DNA of 64,000 nt from Parapristionchus giblindavisi. Its lineage: Eukaryota > Nematoda > Chromadorea > Rhabditida > Diplogasteridae. Below, piece by piece: positions 10,450 to 23,027 of the stretch. The position numbers and the translations under genes are program-made. The notes below the pieces were generated by a model. The model did not search any database and was not told the origin of the DNA. It saw nothing but the letters and a program-made list of their open reading frames with translations. Location of the stretch: the NCBI GenBank assembly GCA_943737045.1, contig CALSFV010000217.1, forward strand, positions 372,001-436,000, read 5' to 3'. Position 1 is the first letter of the stretch; every line of letters starts with the position of its first letter.

Positions 10450-13400
10450 TCAACAAAAGATTACAGCTTGACATGAACTGAAGTGTACATTATTCAGAAT
10501 TTTTTGCTCTTTCTCGTGGTATATGACACGATAAGTTTCGCTAAAATATTGACGTGTCACGAATTCTTTAATGCCAAAAATGCATGGTTCAATGTTGTTA
10601 ATTCGGCTGGAGCGGCCGTTGTTCAACATGGAACGTTGCAAATTATTCAGAATTTTTTGCTCTTTCGTTTGGTATATGACACGCTGGGTTTCGCTGAAAA
10701 TTTTTCATGTTAGGAATTGTTTTGTTCTTATCAGAGTGATGGTTACTTTTGTACTTAGAGCAATTGTAGAATCAACAAAAGATTACAGCTTGACATGAAC
10801 TGAAGTGTACATTATTCAGAATTTTTTGCTCTTTCTCGTGGTATATGACACGATAAGTTTCGCTAAAATATTGACGTGTCACGAATTCTTTAATGCCAAA
10901 AATGCATGGTTCAATGTTGTTAATTCGGCTGGAGCGGCCGTTGTTCAACATGGAACGTTGCAAATTATTCAGAATTTTTTGCTCTTTCGTTTGGTATATG
11001 ACACGCTGGGTTTCGCTGAAAATTTTTCATATCAGGAATTGTTTTGTTCTTATCAGAGTGATGGTTACTTTTGTACTTAGGGCATTGTAGAATCAACAAA
11101 AGATTACAGCTTGACATGAACTGAAGTGTACATTATTCAGAATTTTTTGCTCTTTCTCGTGGTATATGACACGATAAGTTTCGCTAAAATATTGACGTGT
11201 CACGAATTCTTTAATGCCAAAAATGCATGGTTCAATGTTGTTAATTCGGCTGGAGCGGCCGTTGTTCAAAATGGAACGTTGCAAATTATTCAGAATTTTT
11301 TGCTCTTTCGTTTGGTATATGACACGCTGGGTTTCGCTGAAAATTTTTCATGTCAGGAATTGTTTTGTTCTTATCAGAGTGATGGTTACTTTCGTACTTA
11401 GGGCATTGTAGAATCAACAAAAGATTACAGCTTGACATGAACTGAAGTGTACATTATTCAGAATTTTTTGCTCTTTCTCGTGGTATATGACACGATAAGT
11501 TTCGCTAAAATATTGACGTGTCACGAATTCTTTAATGCCAAAAATGCATGGTTCAATGTTGTTAATTCGGCTGGAGCGGCCTTTGTTCAACATGGAACGT
11601 TGCAAATTATTCAGAATTTTTTGCTCTTTCGTTTGGTATATGACACGCTGGGTTTCGCTGAAAATTTTTCATGTCAGGAATTGTTTTGTTCTTATCAGAG
11701 TGATGGTTACTTTTGTACTTAGAGCATTGTAGAATCAACAAAAGATTACAGCTTGACATGAACTGAAGTGTACATTATTCAGAATTTTTTGCTCTTTCGT
11801 TTGGTGTATGACACGCTGGGTTTCGCTGAAAATTTTTCATGTCAGGAATTGTTTTGTTCTTATCAGAGTGATGGTTACTTTTGTACTTAGGGCATTGTAG
11901 AATCAACAAAAGATTACAGCTTGACATGATCTGAAGTGTACATTATTCAGAATTTTTTGCTCTTTCTCGTGGTATATGACACGATAAGTTTCGCTAAAAT
12001 ATTGACGTGTCACGAATTCTTTAATGCCAAAAATGCATGGTTCAATGTTGTTAATTCGGCTGGAGCGGCCGTTGTTCAACATGGAACGTTGCAAATTATT
12101 CAGAATTTTTTGCTCTTTCGTTTGGTATATGACACGCTGGGTTTCGCTGAAAATTTTTCATGTTAGGAATTGTTTTGTTCTTATCAGAGTGATGGTTACT
12201 TTTGTACTTAGAGCAATTGTAGAATCAACAAAAGATTACAGCTTGACATGAACTGAAGTGTACATTATTCAGAATTTTTTGCTCTTTCTCGTGGTATATG
12301 ACACGATAAGTTTCGCTAAAATATTGACGTGTCACGAATTCTTTAATGCCAGAAATGCATGGTTCAATGTTGTTAATTCGGCTGGAGCGGCCGTTGTTCA
12401 ACATGGAATGTTGCAAATTATTCAGAATTTTTTGCTCTTTCGTTTGGTATATGACACGCTGGGTTTCGCTGAAAATTTTCCATGTCAGGAATTGTTTTGT
12501 TCTTATCAGAGTGATGGTTACTTTTGTACTTAGAGCATTGTAGAATCAACAAAAGATTACAGCTTGACATGAACTGAAGTGTACATTATTCAGAATTTTT
12601 TGCTCTTTCTCGTGGTATATGACACGATAAGTTTCGCTAAAATATTGACGTGTCACGAATTCTTTAATGCCAAAAATGCATGGTTCAATGTTGTTAATTC
12701 GGCTGGAGCGGCCTTTGTTCAACATGGAACGTTGCAAATTATTCAGAATTTTTTGCTCTTTCGTTTGGTATATGACACGCTGGGTTTCGCTGAAAATTTT
12801 TCATGTCAGGAATTGTTTTGTTCTTATCAGAGTGATGGTTACTTTTGTACTTAGAGCATTGTAGAATCAACAAAAGATTACAGCTTGACATGAACTGAAG
12901 TGTACATTATTCAGAATTTTTTGCTCTTTCGTTTGGTGTATGACACGCTGGGTTTCGCTGAAAATTTTTCATGTCAGGAATTGTTTTGTTCTTATCAGAG
13001 TGATGGTTACTTTTGTACTTAGGGCATTGTAGAATCAACAAAAGATTACAGCTTGACATGATCTGAAGTGTACATTATTCAGAATTTTTTGCTCTTTCTC
13101 GTGGTATATGACACGATAAGTTTCGCTAAAATATTGACGTGTCACGAATTCTTTAATGCCAAAAATGCATGGTTCAATGTTGTTAATTCGGCTGGAGCGG
13201 CCGTTGTTCAACATGGAACGTTGCAAATTATTCAGAATTTTTTGCTCTTTCGTTTGGTATATGACACGCTGGGTTTCGCTGAAAATTTTTCATGTTAGGA
13301 ATTGTTTTGTTCTTATCAGAGTGATGGTTACTTTTGTACTTAGAGCAATTGTAGAATCAACAAAAGATTACAGCTTGACATGAACTGAAGTGTACATTAT

Positions 13401-16400
13401 TCAGAATTTTTTGCTCTTTCTCGTGGTATATGACACGATAAGTTTCGCTAAAATATTGACGTGTCACGAATTCTTTAATGCCAGAAATGCATGGTTCAAT
13501 GTTGTTAATTCGGCTGGAGCGGCCGTTGTTCAACATGGAATGTTGCAAATTATTCAGAATTTTTTGCTCTTTCGTTTGGTATATGACACGCTGGGTTTCG
13601 CTGAAAATTTTCCATGTCAGGAATTGTTTTGTTCTTATCAGAGTGATGGTTACTTTTGTACTTAGAGCATTGTAGAATCAACAAAAGATTACAGCTTGAC
13701 ATGAACTGAAGTGTACATTATTCAGAATTTTTTGCTCTTTCTCGTGGTATATGACACGATAAGTTTCGCTAAAATATTGACGTGTCACGAATTCTTTAAT
13801 GCCAAAAATGCATGGTTCAATGTTGTTAATTCGGCTGGAGCGGCCTTTGTTCAACATGGAACGTTGCAAATTATTCAGAATTTTTTGCTCTTTCGTTTGG
13901 TATATGACACGCTGGGTTTCGCTGAAAATTTTTCATGTCAGGAATTGTTTTGTTCTTATCAGAGTGATGTTTACTTTTGTACTTAGAGCATTGTAGAATC
14001 AACAAAAGATTACAGCTTGACATGAACTGAAGTGTACATTATTCAGAATTTTTTGCTCTTTCGTTTGGTGTATGACACGCTGGGTTTCGCTGAAAATTTT
14101 TCATGTCAGGAATTGTTTTGTTCTTATCAGAGTGATGGTTACTTTTGTACTTAGGGCATTGTAGAATCAACAAAAGATTACAGCTTGACATGATCTGAAG
14201 TGTACATTATTCAGAATTTTTTGCTCTTTCTCGTGGTATATGACACGATAAGTTTCGCTAAAATATTGACGTGTCACGAATTCTTTAATGCCAAAAATGC
14301 ATGGTTCAATGTTGTTAATTCGGCTGGAGCGGCCGTTGTTCAACATGGAACGTTGCAAATTATTCAGAATTTTTTGCTCTTTCGTTTGGTATATGACACG
14401 CTGGGTTTCGCTGAAAATTTTTCATGTTAGGAATTGTTTTGTTCTTATCAGAGTGATGGTTACTTTTGTACTTAGAGCAATTGTAGAATCAACAAAAGAT
14501 TACAGCTTGACATGAACTGAAGTGTACATTATTCAGAATTTTTTGCTCTTTCTCGTGGTATATAACACGATAAGTTTCGCTAAAATATTGACGTGTCACG
14601 AATTCTTTAATGCCAAAAATGCATGGTTCAATGTTGTTAATTCGGCTGGAGCGGCCGTTGTTCAACATGGAATGTTGCAAATTATTCAGAATTTTTTGCT
14701 CTATCGTTTGGTATATGACACGCTGGGTTTCGCTGAAAATTTTCCATGTCAGGAATTGTTTTGTTCTTATCAGAGTGATGGTTACTTTTGTACTTAGAGC
14801 ATTGTAGAATCAACAAAAGATTACAGCTTGACATGAACTGAAGAGTACATTATTCAGAATTTTTTGCTCTTTCGTTTGGTGTATGACACGCTGGGTTTCG
14901 CTGAAAATTTTTCATGTCAGGAATTGTTTTGTTCTTATCAGAGTGATGGTTACTTTTGTACTTAGAGCAATTGTAGAATCAACAAAAGATTACAGCTTGA
15001 CATGAACTGAAGTGTACATTATTCAGAATTTTTTGCTCTTTCGTTTGGTGTATGACACGCTGGGTTTCGCTGAAAATTTTTCATGTCAGGAATTGTTTTG
15101 TTCTTATTAGAGTGATGGTTACTTTTGTACTTAGGGCATTGTAGAATCAACAAAAGATTACAGCTTGACATGAACTGAAGTGTACATTATTCAGAATTTT
15201 TTGCTCTTTCTCGTGGTATATGACACGATAAGTTTCGCTAAAATATTGACGTGTCACGAATTCTTTAATGCCAAAAATGCATGGTTCAATGTTGTTAATT
15301 CGGCTGGAGCGGCCTTTGTTCAACATGGAACGTTGCAAATTATTCAGAATTTTTTGCTCTTTCGTTTGGTATATGACACGCTGGGTTTCGCTGAAAATTT
15401 TTCATGTCAGGAATTGTTTTGTTCTTATCAGAGTGATGGTTACTTTTGTACTTAGAGCATTGTAGAATCAACAAAAGATTACAGCTTGACATGAACTGAA
15501 GTGTACATTATTCAGAATTTTTTGCTCTTTCGTTTGGTGTATGACACGCTGGGTTTCGCTGAAAATTTTTCATGTCAGGAATTGTTTTGTTCTTATCAGA
15601 GTGATGGTTACTTTTGTACTTAGGGCATTGTAGAATCAACAAAAGATTACAGCTTGACATGATCTGAAGTGTACATTATTCAGAATTTTTTGCTCTTTCT
15701 CGTGGTATATGACACGATAAGTTTCGCTAAAATATTGACGTGTCACGAATTCTTTAATGCCAAAAATGCATGGTTCAATGTTGTTAATTCGGCTGGAGCG
15801 GCCGTTGTTCAACATGGAACGTTGCAAATTATTCAGAATTTTTTGCTCTTTCGTTTGGTATATGACACGCTGGGTATCGCTGAAAATTTTTCATGTTAGG
15901 AATTGTTTTGTTCTTATCAGAGTGATGGTTACTTTTGTACTTAGAGCAATTGTAGAATCAACAAAAGATTACAGCTTGACATGAACTGAAGTGTACATTA
16001 TTCAGAATTTTTTGCTCTTTCTCGTGGTATATGACACGATAAGTTTCGCTAAAATATTGACGTGTCACGAATTCTTTAATGCCAAAAATGCATGGTTCAA
16101 TGTTGTTAATTCGGCTGGAGCGGCCGTTGTTCAACATGGAATGTTGCAAATTATTCAGAATTTTTTGCTCTTTCGTTTGGTATATGACACGCTGGGTTTC
16201 GCTGAAAATTTTCCATGTCAGGAATTGTTTTGTTCTTATCAGAGTGATGGTTACTTTTGTACTTAGAGCATTGTAGAATCAACAAAAGATTACAGCTTGA
16301 CATGAACTGAAGTGTACATTATTCAGAATTTTTTGCTCTTTCTCGTGGTATATGACACGATAAGTTTCGCTAAAATATTGACGTGTCACGAATTCTTTAA

Positions 16401-19400
16401 TGCCAAAAATGCATGGTTCAATGTTGTTAATTCGGCTGGAGCGGCCTTTGTTCAACATGGAACGTTGCAAATTATTCAGAATTTTTTGCTCTTTCGTTTG
16501 GTATATGACACGCTGGGTTTCGCTGAAAATTTTTCATGTCAGGAATTGTTTTGTTCTTATCAGAGTGATGGTTACTTTTGTACTTAGAGCATTGTAGAAT
16601 CAACAAAAGATTACAGCTTGACATGAACTGAAGTGTACATTATTCAGAATTTTTTGCTCTTTCGTTTGGTGTATGACACGCTGGGTTTCGCTGAAAATTT
16701 TTCATGTCAGGAATTGTTTTGTTCTTATCAGAGTGATGGTTACTTTTGTACTTAGGGCATTGTAGAATCAACAAAAGATTACAGCTTGACATGATCTGAA
16801 GTGTACATTATTCAGAATTTTTTGCTCTTTCTCGTGGTATATGACACGATAAGTTTCGCTAAAATATTGACGTGTCACGAATTCTTTAATGCCAAAAATG
16901 CATGGTTCAATGTTGTTAATTCGGCTGGAGCGGCCGTTGTTCAACATGGAACGTTGCAAATTATTCAGAATTTTTTGCTCTTTCGTTTGGTATATGACAC
17001 GCTGGGTTTCGCTGAAAATTTTTCATGTTAGGAATTGTTTTGTTCTTATCAGAGTGATGGTTACTTTTGTACTTAGAGCAATTGTAGAATCAACAAAAGA
17101 TTACAGCTTGACATGAACTGAAGTGTACATTATTCAGAATTTTTTGCTCTTTCTCGTGGTATATGACACGATAAGTTTCGCTAAAATATTGACGTGTCAC
17201 GAATTCTTTAATGCCAAAAATGCATGGTTCAATGTTGTTAATTCGGCTGGAGCGGCCGTTGTTCAACATGGAATGTTGCAAATTATTCAGAATTTTTTGC
17301 TCTTTCGTTTGGTATATGACACGCTGGGTTTCGCTGAAAATTTTCCATGTCAGGAATTGTTTTGTTCTTATCAGAGTGATGGTTACTTTTGTACTTAGAG
17401 CATTGTAGAATCAACAAAAGATTACAGCTTGACATGAACTGAAGTGTACATTATTCAGAATTTTTTGCTCTTTCGTTTGGTGTATGACACGCTGGGTTTC
17501 GCTGAAAATTTTTCATGTCAGGAATTGTTTTGTTCTTATTAGAGTGATGGTTACTTTTGTACTTAGGGCATTGTAGAATCAACAAAAGATTACAGCTTGA
17601 CATGAACTGAAGTGTACATTATTCAGAATTTTTTGCTCTTTCTCGTGGTATATGACACGATAAGTTTCGCTAAAATATTGACGTGTCACGAATTCTTTAA
17701 TGCCAAAAATGCATGGTTCAATGTTGTTAATTCGGCTGGAGCGGCCGTTGTTCAACATGGAACGTTGCAAATTATTCAGAATTTTTTGCTCTTTCGTTTG
17801 GTATATGGCACGCTGGGTTTCGCTGAAAATTTTTCATGTCAGGAATTGATTTGTTCTTATCAGAGTGATGGTTACTTTTGTACTTAGGGCATTGTAGAAT
17901 CAACAAAAGATTACAGCTTGACATTTTCTGAAGTGTACATTATTCAGAATTTTTTGCTCTTTCTCGTGGTATATGACACGATAAGTTTCGCTAAAATATT
18001 GACGTGTCACGAATTCTTTAATGCCAAAAATGCATGGTTCAATGTTGTTAATTCGGCTGGAGCGGCCGTTGTTCAACATGGAACGTTGCAAATTATTCAG
18101 AATTTTTTGCTCTTTCGTTTGGTATATGACACGCTGGGTTTCGCTGAAAATTTTTCATGTTAGGAATTGTTTTGTTCTTATCAGAGTGATGGTTACTTTT
18201 GTACTTAGAGCAATTGTAGAATCAACAAAAGATTACAGCTTGACATGAACTGAAGTGTACATTATTCAGAATTTTTTGCTCTTTCTCGTGGTATATGACA
18301 CGATAAGTTTCGCTAAAATATTGACGTGTCACGAATTCTTTAATGCCAAAAATGCATGGTTCAATGTTGTTAATTCGGCTGGAGCGGCCGTTGTTCAACA
18401 TGGAATGTTGCAAATTATTCAGAATTTTTTGCTCTTTCGTTTGGTATATGACACGCTGGGTTTCGCTGAAAATTTTCCATGTCAGGAATTGTTTTGTTCT
18501 TATCAGAGTGATGGTAACTTTTGTACTTAGAGCATTGTAGAATCAACAAAAGATTACAGCTTGACATGAACTGAAGTGTACATTATTCAGAATTTTTTGC
18601 TCTTTCGTTTGGTGTATGACACGCTGGGTTTCGCTGAAAATTTTTCATGTCAGGAATTGTTTTGTTCTTATTAGAGTGATGGTTACTTTTGTACTTAGGG
18701 CATTGTAGAATCAACAAAAGATTACAGCTTGACATGAACTGAAGTGTACATTATTCAGAATTTTTTGCTCTTTCTCGTGGTATATGACACGATAAGTTTC
18801 GCTAAAATATTGACGTGTCACGAATTCTTTAATGCCAAAAATGCATGGTTCAATGTTGTTAATTCGGCTGGAGCGGCCGTTGTTCAACATGGAACGTTGC
18901 AAATTATTCAGAATTTTTTGCTCTTTCGTTTGGTATATGGCACGCTGGGTTTCGCTGAAAATTTTTCATGTCAGGAATTGATTTGTTCTTATCAGAGTGA
19001 TGGTTACTTTTGTACTTAGGGCATTGTAGAATCAACAAAAGATTACAGCTTGACATTTTCTGAAGTGTACATTATTCAGAATTTTTTGCTCTTTCTCGTG
19101 GTATATGACACGATAAGTTTCGCTAAAATATTGACGTGTCACGAATTCTTTAATGCCAAAAATGCATGGTTCAATGTTGTTAATTCGGCTGGAGCGGCCG
19201 TTGTTCAACATGGAACGTTGCAAATTATTCAGAATTTTTTGCTCTTTCGTTTGGTATATGGCACGCTGGGTTTCGCTGAAAATTTTTCATGTCAGGAATT
19301 GTTTTGTTCTTATCAGAGTGATGGTTACTTTTGTACTTAGGGCATTGTAGAATCAACAAAAGATTACAGCTTGACATTTTCTGAAGTGTACATTATTCAG

Positions 19401-20800
19401 AATTTTTTGCTCTTTCTCGTGGTATATGACACGATAAGTTTCGCTAAAATATTGACGTGTCACGAATTCTTTAATGCCAAAAATGCATGGTTCAATGTTG
19501 TTAATTCGGCTGGAGCGTCCGTTGTTCAACATGGAACGTTGCAAATTATTCAGAATTTTTTGCTCTTTCGTTTGGTATATGACACGCTGGGTTTCGCTGA
19601 AAATTTTCCATGTCAGGAATTGTTTTGTTCTTATCAGAGTGATGGTTACTTTTGTACTTAGAGCATTGTAGAATCAACAAAAGATTACAGCTTGACATGA
19701 ACTGAAGTGTACATTATTCAGAATTTTTTGCTCTTTCGTTTGGTGTATGACACGCTGGGTTTCCCTGAAAATTTTTCATGTCAGGAATTGTTTTGTTCTT
19801 ATCAGAGTGATGGTTACTTTTGTACTTAGGGCATTGTAGAATCAACAAAAGATTACAGCTTGACATGAGCTGAAGTGTACATTATTCAGAATTTTTTGCT
19901 CTTTCTCGTGGTATATGACACGATAAGTTTCGCTAAAATATTGACGTGTCACGAATTCTTTAATGCCAAAAATGCATGGTTCAATGTTGTTAATTCGGCT
20001 GGAGCGGCCGTTGTTCAACATGGAACGTTGCAAATTATTCAGAATTTTTTGCTCTTTCGTTTGGTATATGACACGCTGGGTTTCGCTGAAAATTTTCCAT
20101 GTCAGGAATTGTTTTGTTCTTATCAGAGTGATGGTTACTTTTGTACTTAGAGCATTGTAGAATCAACAAAAGATTACAGCTTGACATGAACTGAAGTGTA
20201 CATTATTCAGAATTTTTTGCTCTTTCGTTTGGTGTATGACACGCTGGGTTTCGCTGAAAATTTTTCATGTCAGGAATTGTTTTGTTCTTATCAGAGTGAT
20301 GGTTACTTTTGTACTTAGGGCATTGTAGAATCAACAAAAGATTACAGCTTGACATGAACTGAAGTGTACATTATTCAGAATTTTTTGCTCTTTCTCGTGG
20401 TATATGACACGATAAGTTTCGCTAAAATATTGACGTGTCACGAATTCTTTAATGCCAAAAATGCATGGTTCAATGTTGTTAATTCGGCTGGAGCGGCCGT
20501 TGTTCAACATGGAATGTTGCAAATTATTCAGAATTTTTTGCTCTTTCGTTTGGTATATGACACGCTGGGTTTCGCTGAAAATTTTTCATGTTAGGAATTG
20601 TTTTGTTCTTATCAGAGTGATGGTTACTTTTGTACTTAGAGCAATTGTAGAATCAACAAAAGATTACAGCTTGACATGAACTGAAGTGTACATTATTCAG
20701 AATTTTTTGCTCTTTCTCGTGGTATATGACACGATAAGTTTCGCTAAAATATTGACGTGTCACGAATTCTTTAATGCCAAAAATGCATGGTTCAATGTTG
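10450..20800 (+). repeat. Satellite array segment with 1132 bp HOR
   Basis: Long units start at 10450, 10772, 11093, 11414, 11903, 12225, 12546, 13035, 13357, 13678, 14167, 14489, 15147, 15636, 15958, 16279, 16768, 17090, 17579, 17900, 18222, 18711, 19032, 19353, 19842, 20331 and 20653 (the last split by the palindromic element). A 322 bp L variant appears here, marked by CATGTTAGG together with GAGCAATTG; the two marks are nearly always linked. S units follow L at 11414, 12546, 13678, 14489 (two), 15147, 16279, 17090, 18222, 19353 and 19842. The marker ACATTTTCTGAAG appears at 17900, 19032 and 19353. No gene is seen. Confidence 0.93.
11414..17410 (+). repeat. Five copies of the 1132 bp HOR (L321-S168-L322-L321)
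   Basis: Copies start at 11414, 12546, 13678, 15147 and 16279. In each, the first L has GGCCTTTGTTC instead of GGCCGTTGTTC, S follows, the second L has GATCTGAAG plus CATGTTAGG and GAGCAATTG, and the third has GGAATGTTGC plus TTTTCCATG. Between the third and fourth copies two extra short units (169 and 168 bp, 14810-15146) are inserted, which makes that interval 1469 bp. The second and third copies share CCAGAAATGC (12350, 13482), so 12225 and 13357 are closest relatives. A related 1132 bp arrangement without the CTTTG mark follows at 17579-18710 and begins again at 18711. Confidence 0.88.
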
Positions 20801-20804
20801 TTAA
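20801..20804 (+). repeat. TTAA target-site duplication, left, element copy 1
   Basis: The satellite normally reads GTTGTTAATTCGG with a single TTAA. Here it reads GTTGTTAA and then the element starts with GAGACC; the other TTAA lies at 23024-23027 before TTCGGCTGG. TTAA duplications are known for the piggyBac and Kolobok transposon superfamilies. Confidence 0.88.
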
Positions 20805-21886
20805 GAGACCGGCTCGGTAAGACTCGAGCATTTTGACCCCCTGCCGGACATTCGCGAGGAATTTCGATCTGGCCCTCAATACTTTCATCATAGACACATA
20901 CCGGGGGGAGACCGATGAAAGTTATAGTGAAAATGCCCTTAGGCTCAAACCCGGCTCACATATGCCGCATAAAATAAAAAATTGAAAAATTCATATCTTT
21001 TCAATCGTGATAGCTAGGACTTTTATTTCTTTTTATTAGTGAGTAACATGTCATGCACTCTTACAAACACTGCTGAACATTAATATCATATCGTTCTGAA
21101 TATGTTTTTTCGTGTCTGATTTTCAGATTTTTCTTCTTTTATCCTCGTTGAATCGAGATTGCAAGTAATGACATACTAAATATTGTAGCCCTGACGATTG
21201 TGTACATGGTGGTCACATTCCCTTGGCCAGCCAACATTTCGCAGGCATCGAGAATTGCCGCCGAATGTAAGATATGTGTAAATTGCGAAAATCGAAAATT
21301 AATTTTCTTGATATTCGAAAGAGTAAGAGGAAGCTTTATTATGTCATTTTACTCGTAGTGATGCGTGTACACAGGAACAATATATAGATAGACCCAGACT
21401 ACATTTTAAAAAAAAATTTAAAAAACAATTATTTCATTTTTATTTTTTGAATCCGCACATTGAGTCGACCGTCAAGGCAATTTGATTCATAGGGCGGATG
21501 GAGGCTGATGCATGCCCGTTTGCGAAAACAACTGTCTCGTGAAGAATCGTCGTTTCGCAGATCTAGAATTTATTTATTAAATTATCAAACTTGAAAATTT
21601 ATATGTTTCTTTGATATAAATCGGTTGGAAGGTGGCGTACTGCAACCAAAGCTGTATCATTGTTATCAGTAGGAGTGTACTGTACTGTACTACCGTAATC
21701 GCCAGGAATCGCGAACTAATTTTTTTTCAGTCGACCCATGTTTTTCAACCATGACCCCGGGTTCATGGTTGAGAATGGCTGAGGTCCAAAAATTCATGAT
21801 GATCCCAGACCAAATATTATTTGGCATTATATCATCAGTGGGCCAACTTTTATTTTTATGGATACCATAACTCGAATTACCGTAAT
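20805..21886 (+). repeat. Left terminal inverted-repeat arm, copy 1
   Basis: Pairs with 21950-23023. Landmarks in order are the tip GAGACCGGCTCGG, a GC-rich stretch with CCGGGGGGAGACCGATGAAA near 20900, a long AT-rich stretch, the direct repeat GTACTGTACTGTACTAC near 21680, and GGATACCATAACTCGAATTA at the loop-proximal end (21860). The arm also contains a small nested palindrome at 21746-21771. Confidence 0.85.
21746..21771. repeat. Nested 26 bp palindrome in left arm, copy 1
   Basis: CAACCATGAC-CCCGGG-TTCATGGTTG is self-complementary at all but one base pair (24 of 26 positions), centred on CCCGGG. Its partner in the other arm is at 22065-22090. A palindrome inside each arm could form a cruciform on its own. 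Confidence 0.8.
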
Positions 21887-21949
21887 AGTAATCCACGCAC
21901 CTGAATTTTCCGAGAATTTCACCACATTATTATAGGATACGGTAGCTAG
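21887..21949. other. Central loop of palindromic element, copy 1
   Basis: Unpaired spacer between the two arms, about 63 bp, bounded by ATTACCGTAAT on the left and ATTACGGTAAT on the right. No coding or binding signal is recognised. The short loop would let single-stranded DNA or RNA of the element fold into a hairpin of about 1 kb. Confidence 0.7.
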
Positions 21950-23023
21950 ATTACGGTAATTCGAGCTATGGTATCCATAAAAATAAAAGTTGGCCCACTG
22001 ATGATATAATGGCATATAGTATTTTGTCTGGGATCATCATGAATTTTTCGACTTCGACCATTCTCAACCATGAACCCGGGGTCATGGTTGAGAATTATGG
22101 GTCGACTGAAAAAAAGTTAGTTCTTGATTCCCGACGGTTGCGGTAGTGCAGTACAGTACACTCCTACTGAAAACAATGGTACAGCTTTGGTTGATGTGCG
22201 CCACCTTCCAACCGATTTATATCAAAGAAACATATAAATTTTCAAGTTTGATAATTAAAAAAATAAATTTGATATCTGCGAAACGACGATTCCTCACGTG
22301 GCAGTCGCTACTGCAAACACACATGCATCAGCCACCATCCGCCCTATGAATCAACTTGCCTTGACGGTCGACTGAATGTTTGAGCTGAAAAAATAAAAAT
22401 AAAATAATTATTTTTTAATTTAAAAAAAAAATGTAGTCTGGGTCTATCTATATATTGTTCCTGTGTACACGCATCATTACGAGTAAAATGACATAATAAA
22501 GCTTCCTCTTACTCTTTCGAATTTCAAGAAAATTAATTTTCGATTTTCGCAATTTACACATTTCTTACATTCGGCGGCAATTCTCGATGCCTGCGAAATG
22601 TTGGCTGGCCAAGGGAATGTGACCACCATGTACACAATCGTCAGGGCTACAATATGTAGTATGTCATTACTTGCAATCTCGATTCAACGAGGAGAAAAGA
22701 AGAAAAATCTGAAAATCAGACACGAAAAAACATATTCAGAACGATATGATATTAATGTTCAGCAGTGTTTGTAAGAGTGCATGACATGTTACTCACTAAT
22801 AAAAAGAAATAAAAGTCCTAGCTATCACGATTGAAAAGATATGAATTTTTCAATTTTTTTTATTTTATGCGGCATATGTGAGCCGGGTTTGAGCCTAAGG
22901 GCATTTTCACTATAACTTTCATCGGTCTCCCCCCGGTATGTGTCTATGATGAAAGTATTGAGGGCCAGATCGAAATTCCTCGCGAATGTCCGGACCATGC
23001 TCGAGTCTTACCGAGCCGGTCTC
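21950..23023 (-). repeat. Right terminal inverted-repeat arm, copy 1
   Basis: Reverse complement of the left arm with scattered differences. For example the right arm reads TGCATGTGTGTTTGCAGTAG on the complementary strand where the left has TGCATGCCCGTTTGCGAAAA. A/T-tract lengths also differ. Contains the partner nested palindrome at 22065-22090. Confidence 0.85.
22065..22090. repeat. Nested 26 bp palindrome in right arm, copy 1
   Basis: CAACCATGAA-CCCGGG-GTCATGGTTG, the exact reverse complement of the left-arm copy and itself palindromic at 24 of 26 positions. Confidence 0.8.
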
Positions 23024-23027
23024 TTAA
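23024..23027 (+). repeat. TTAA target-site duplication, right, element copy 1
   Basis: Follows CCGAGCCGGTCTC and precedes TTCGGCTGGAGC of the satellite, directly next to the CENP-B-box-like patch. Confidence 0.88.

Larger units (their letters stand above)
20805..23023. mobile_element. 2.2 kb palindromic (foldback-type) non-autonomous DNA transposon, copy 1
   Basis: Inserted in an L unit between TTAA duplications. It starts GAGACCGGCTCGGTAAGACT and ends with the reverse complement. Arms of roughly 1.08 kb (20805-21886 and 21950-23023) pair almost throughout around a loop of about 63 bp. It has no substantial open frame; the few of 60-70 codons show no domain I recognise, so any transposase must come from elsewhere. 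TTAA duplication suggests piggyBac- or Kolobok-type mobilisation (established for those superfamilies), but the termini do not let me choose. Next to the tips the left arm has extra bases (TTTGACCCCCTG against GGT in the right arm). Arms also differ by scattered substitutions and short indels, so it is not a freshly made palindrome. Confidence 0.82.

Noticed and set aside
21690..22349. Open frames of 62-68 codons within the palindromic element
   Set aside because: They lie within inverted-repeat arms, mirror each other and show no transposase or other domain. The element is best read as non-autonomous.
20805..23023. Viral or polydnavirus-type segment
   Set aside because: No viral gene or packaging motif is visible. 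TTAA duplication and terminal inverted repeats are explained by a DNA transposon.
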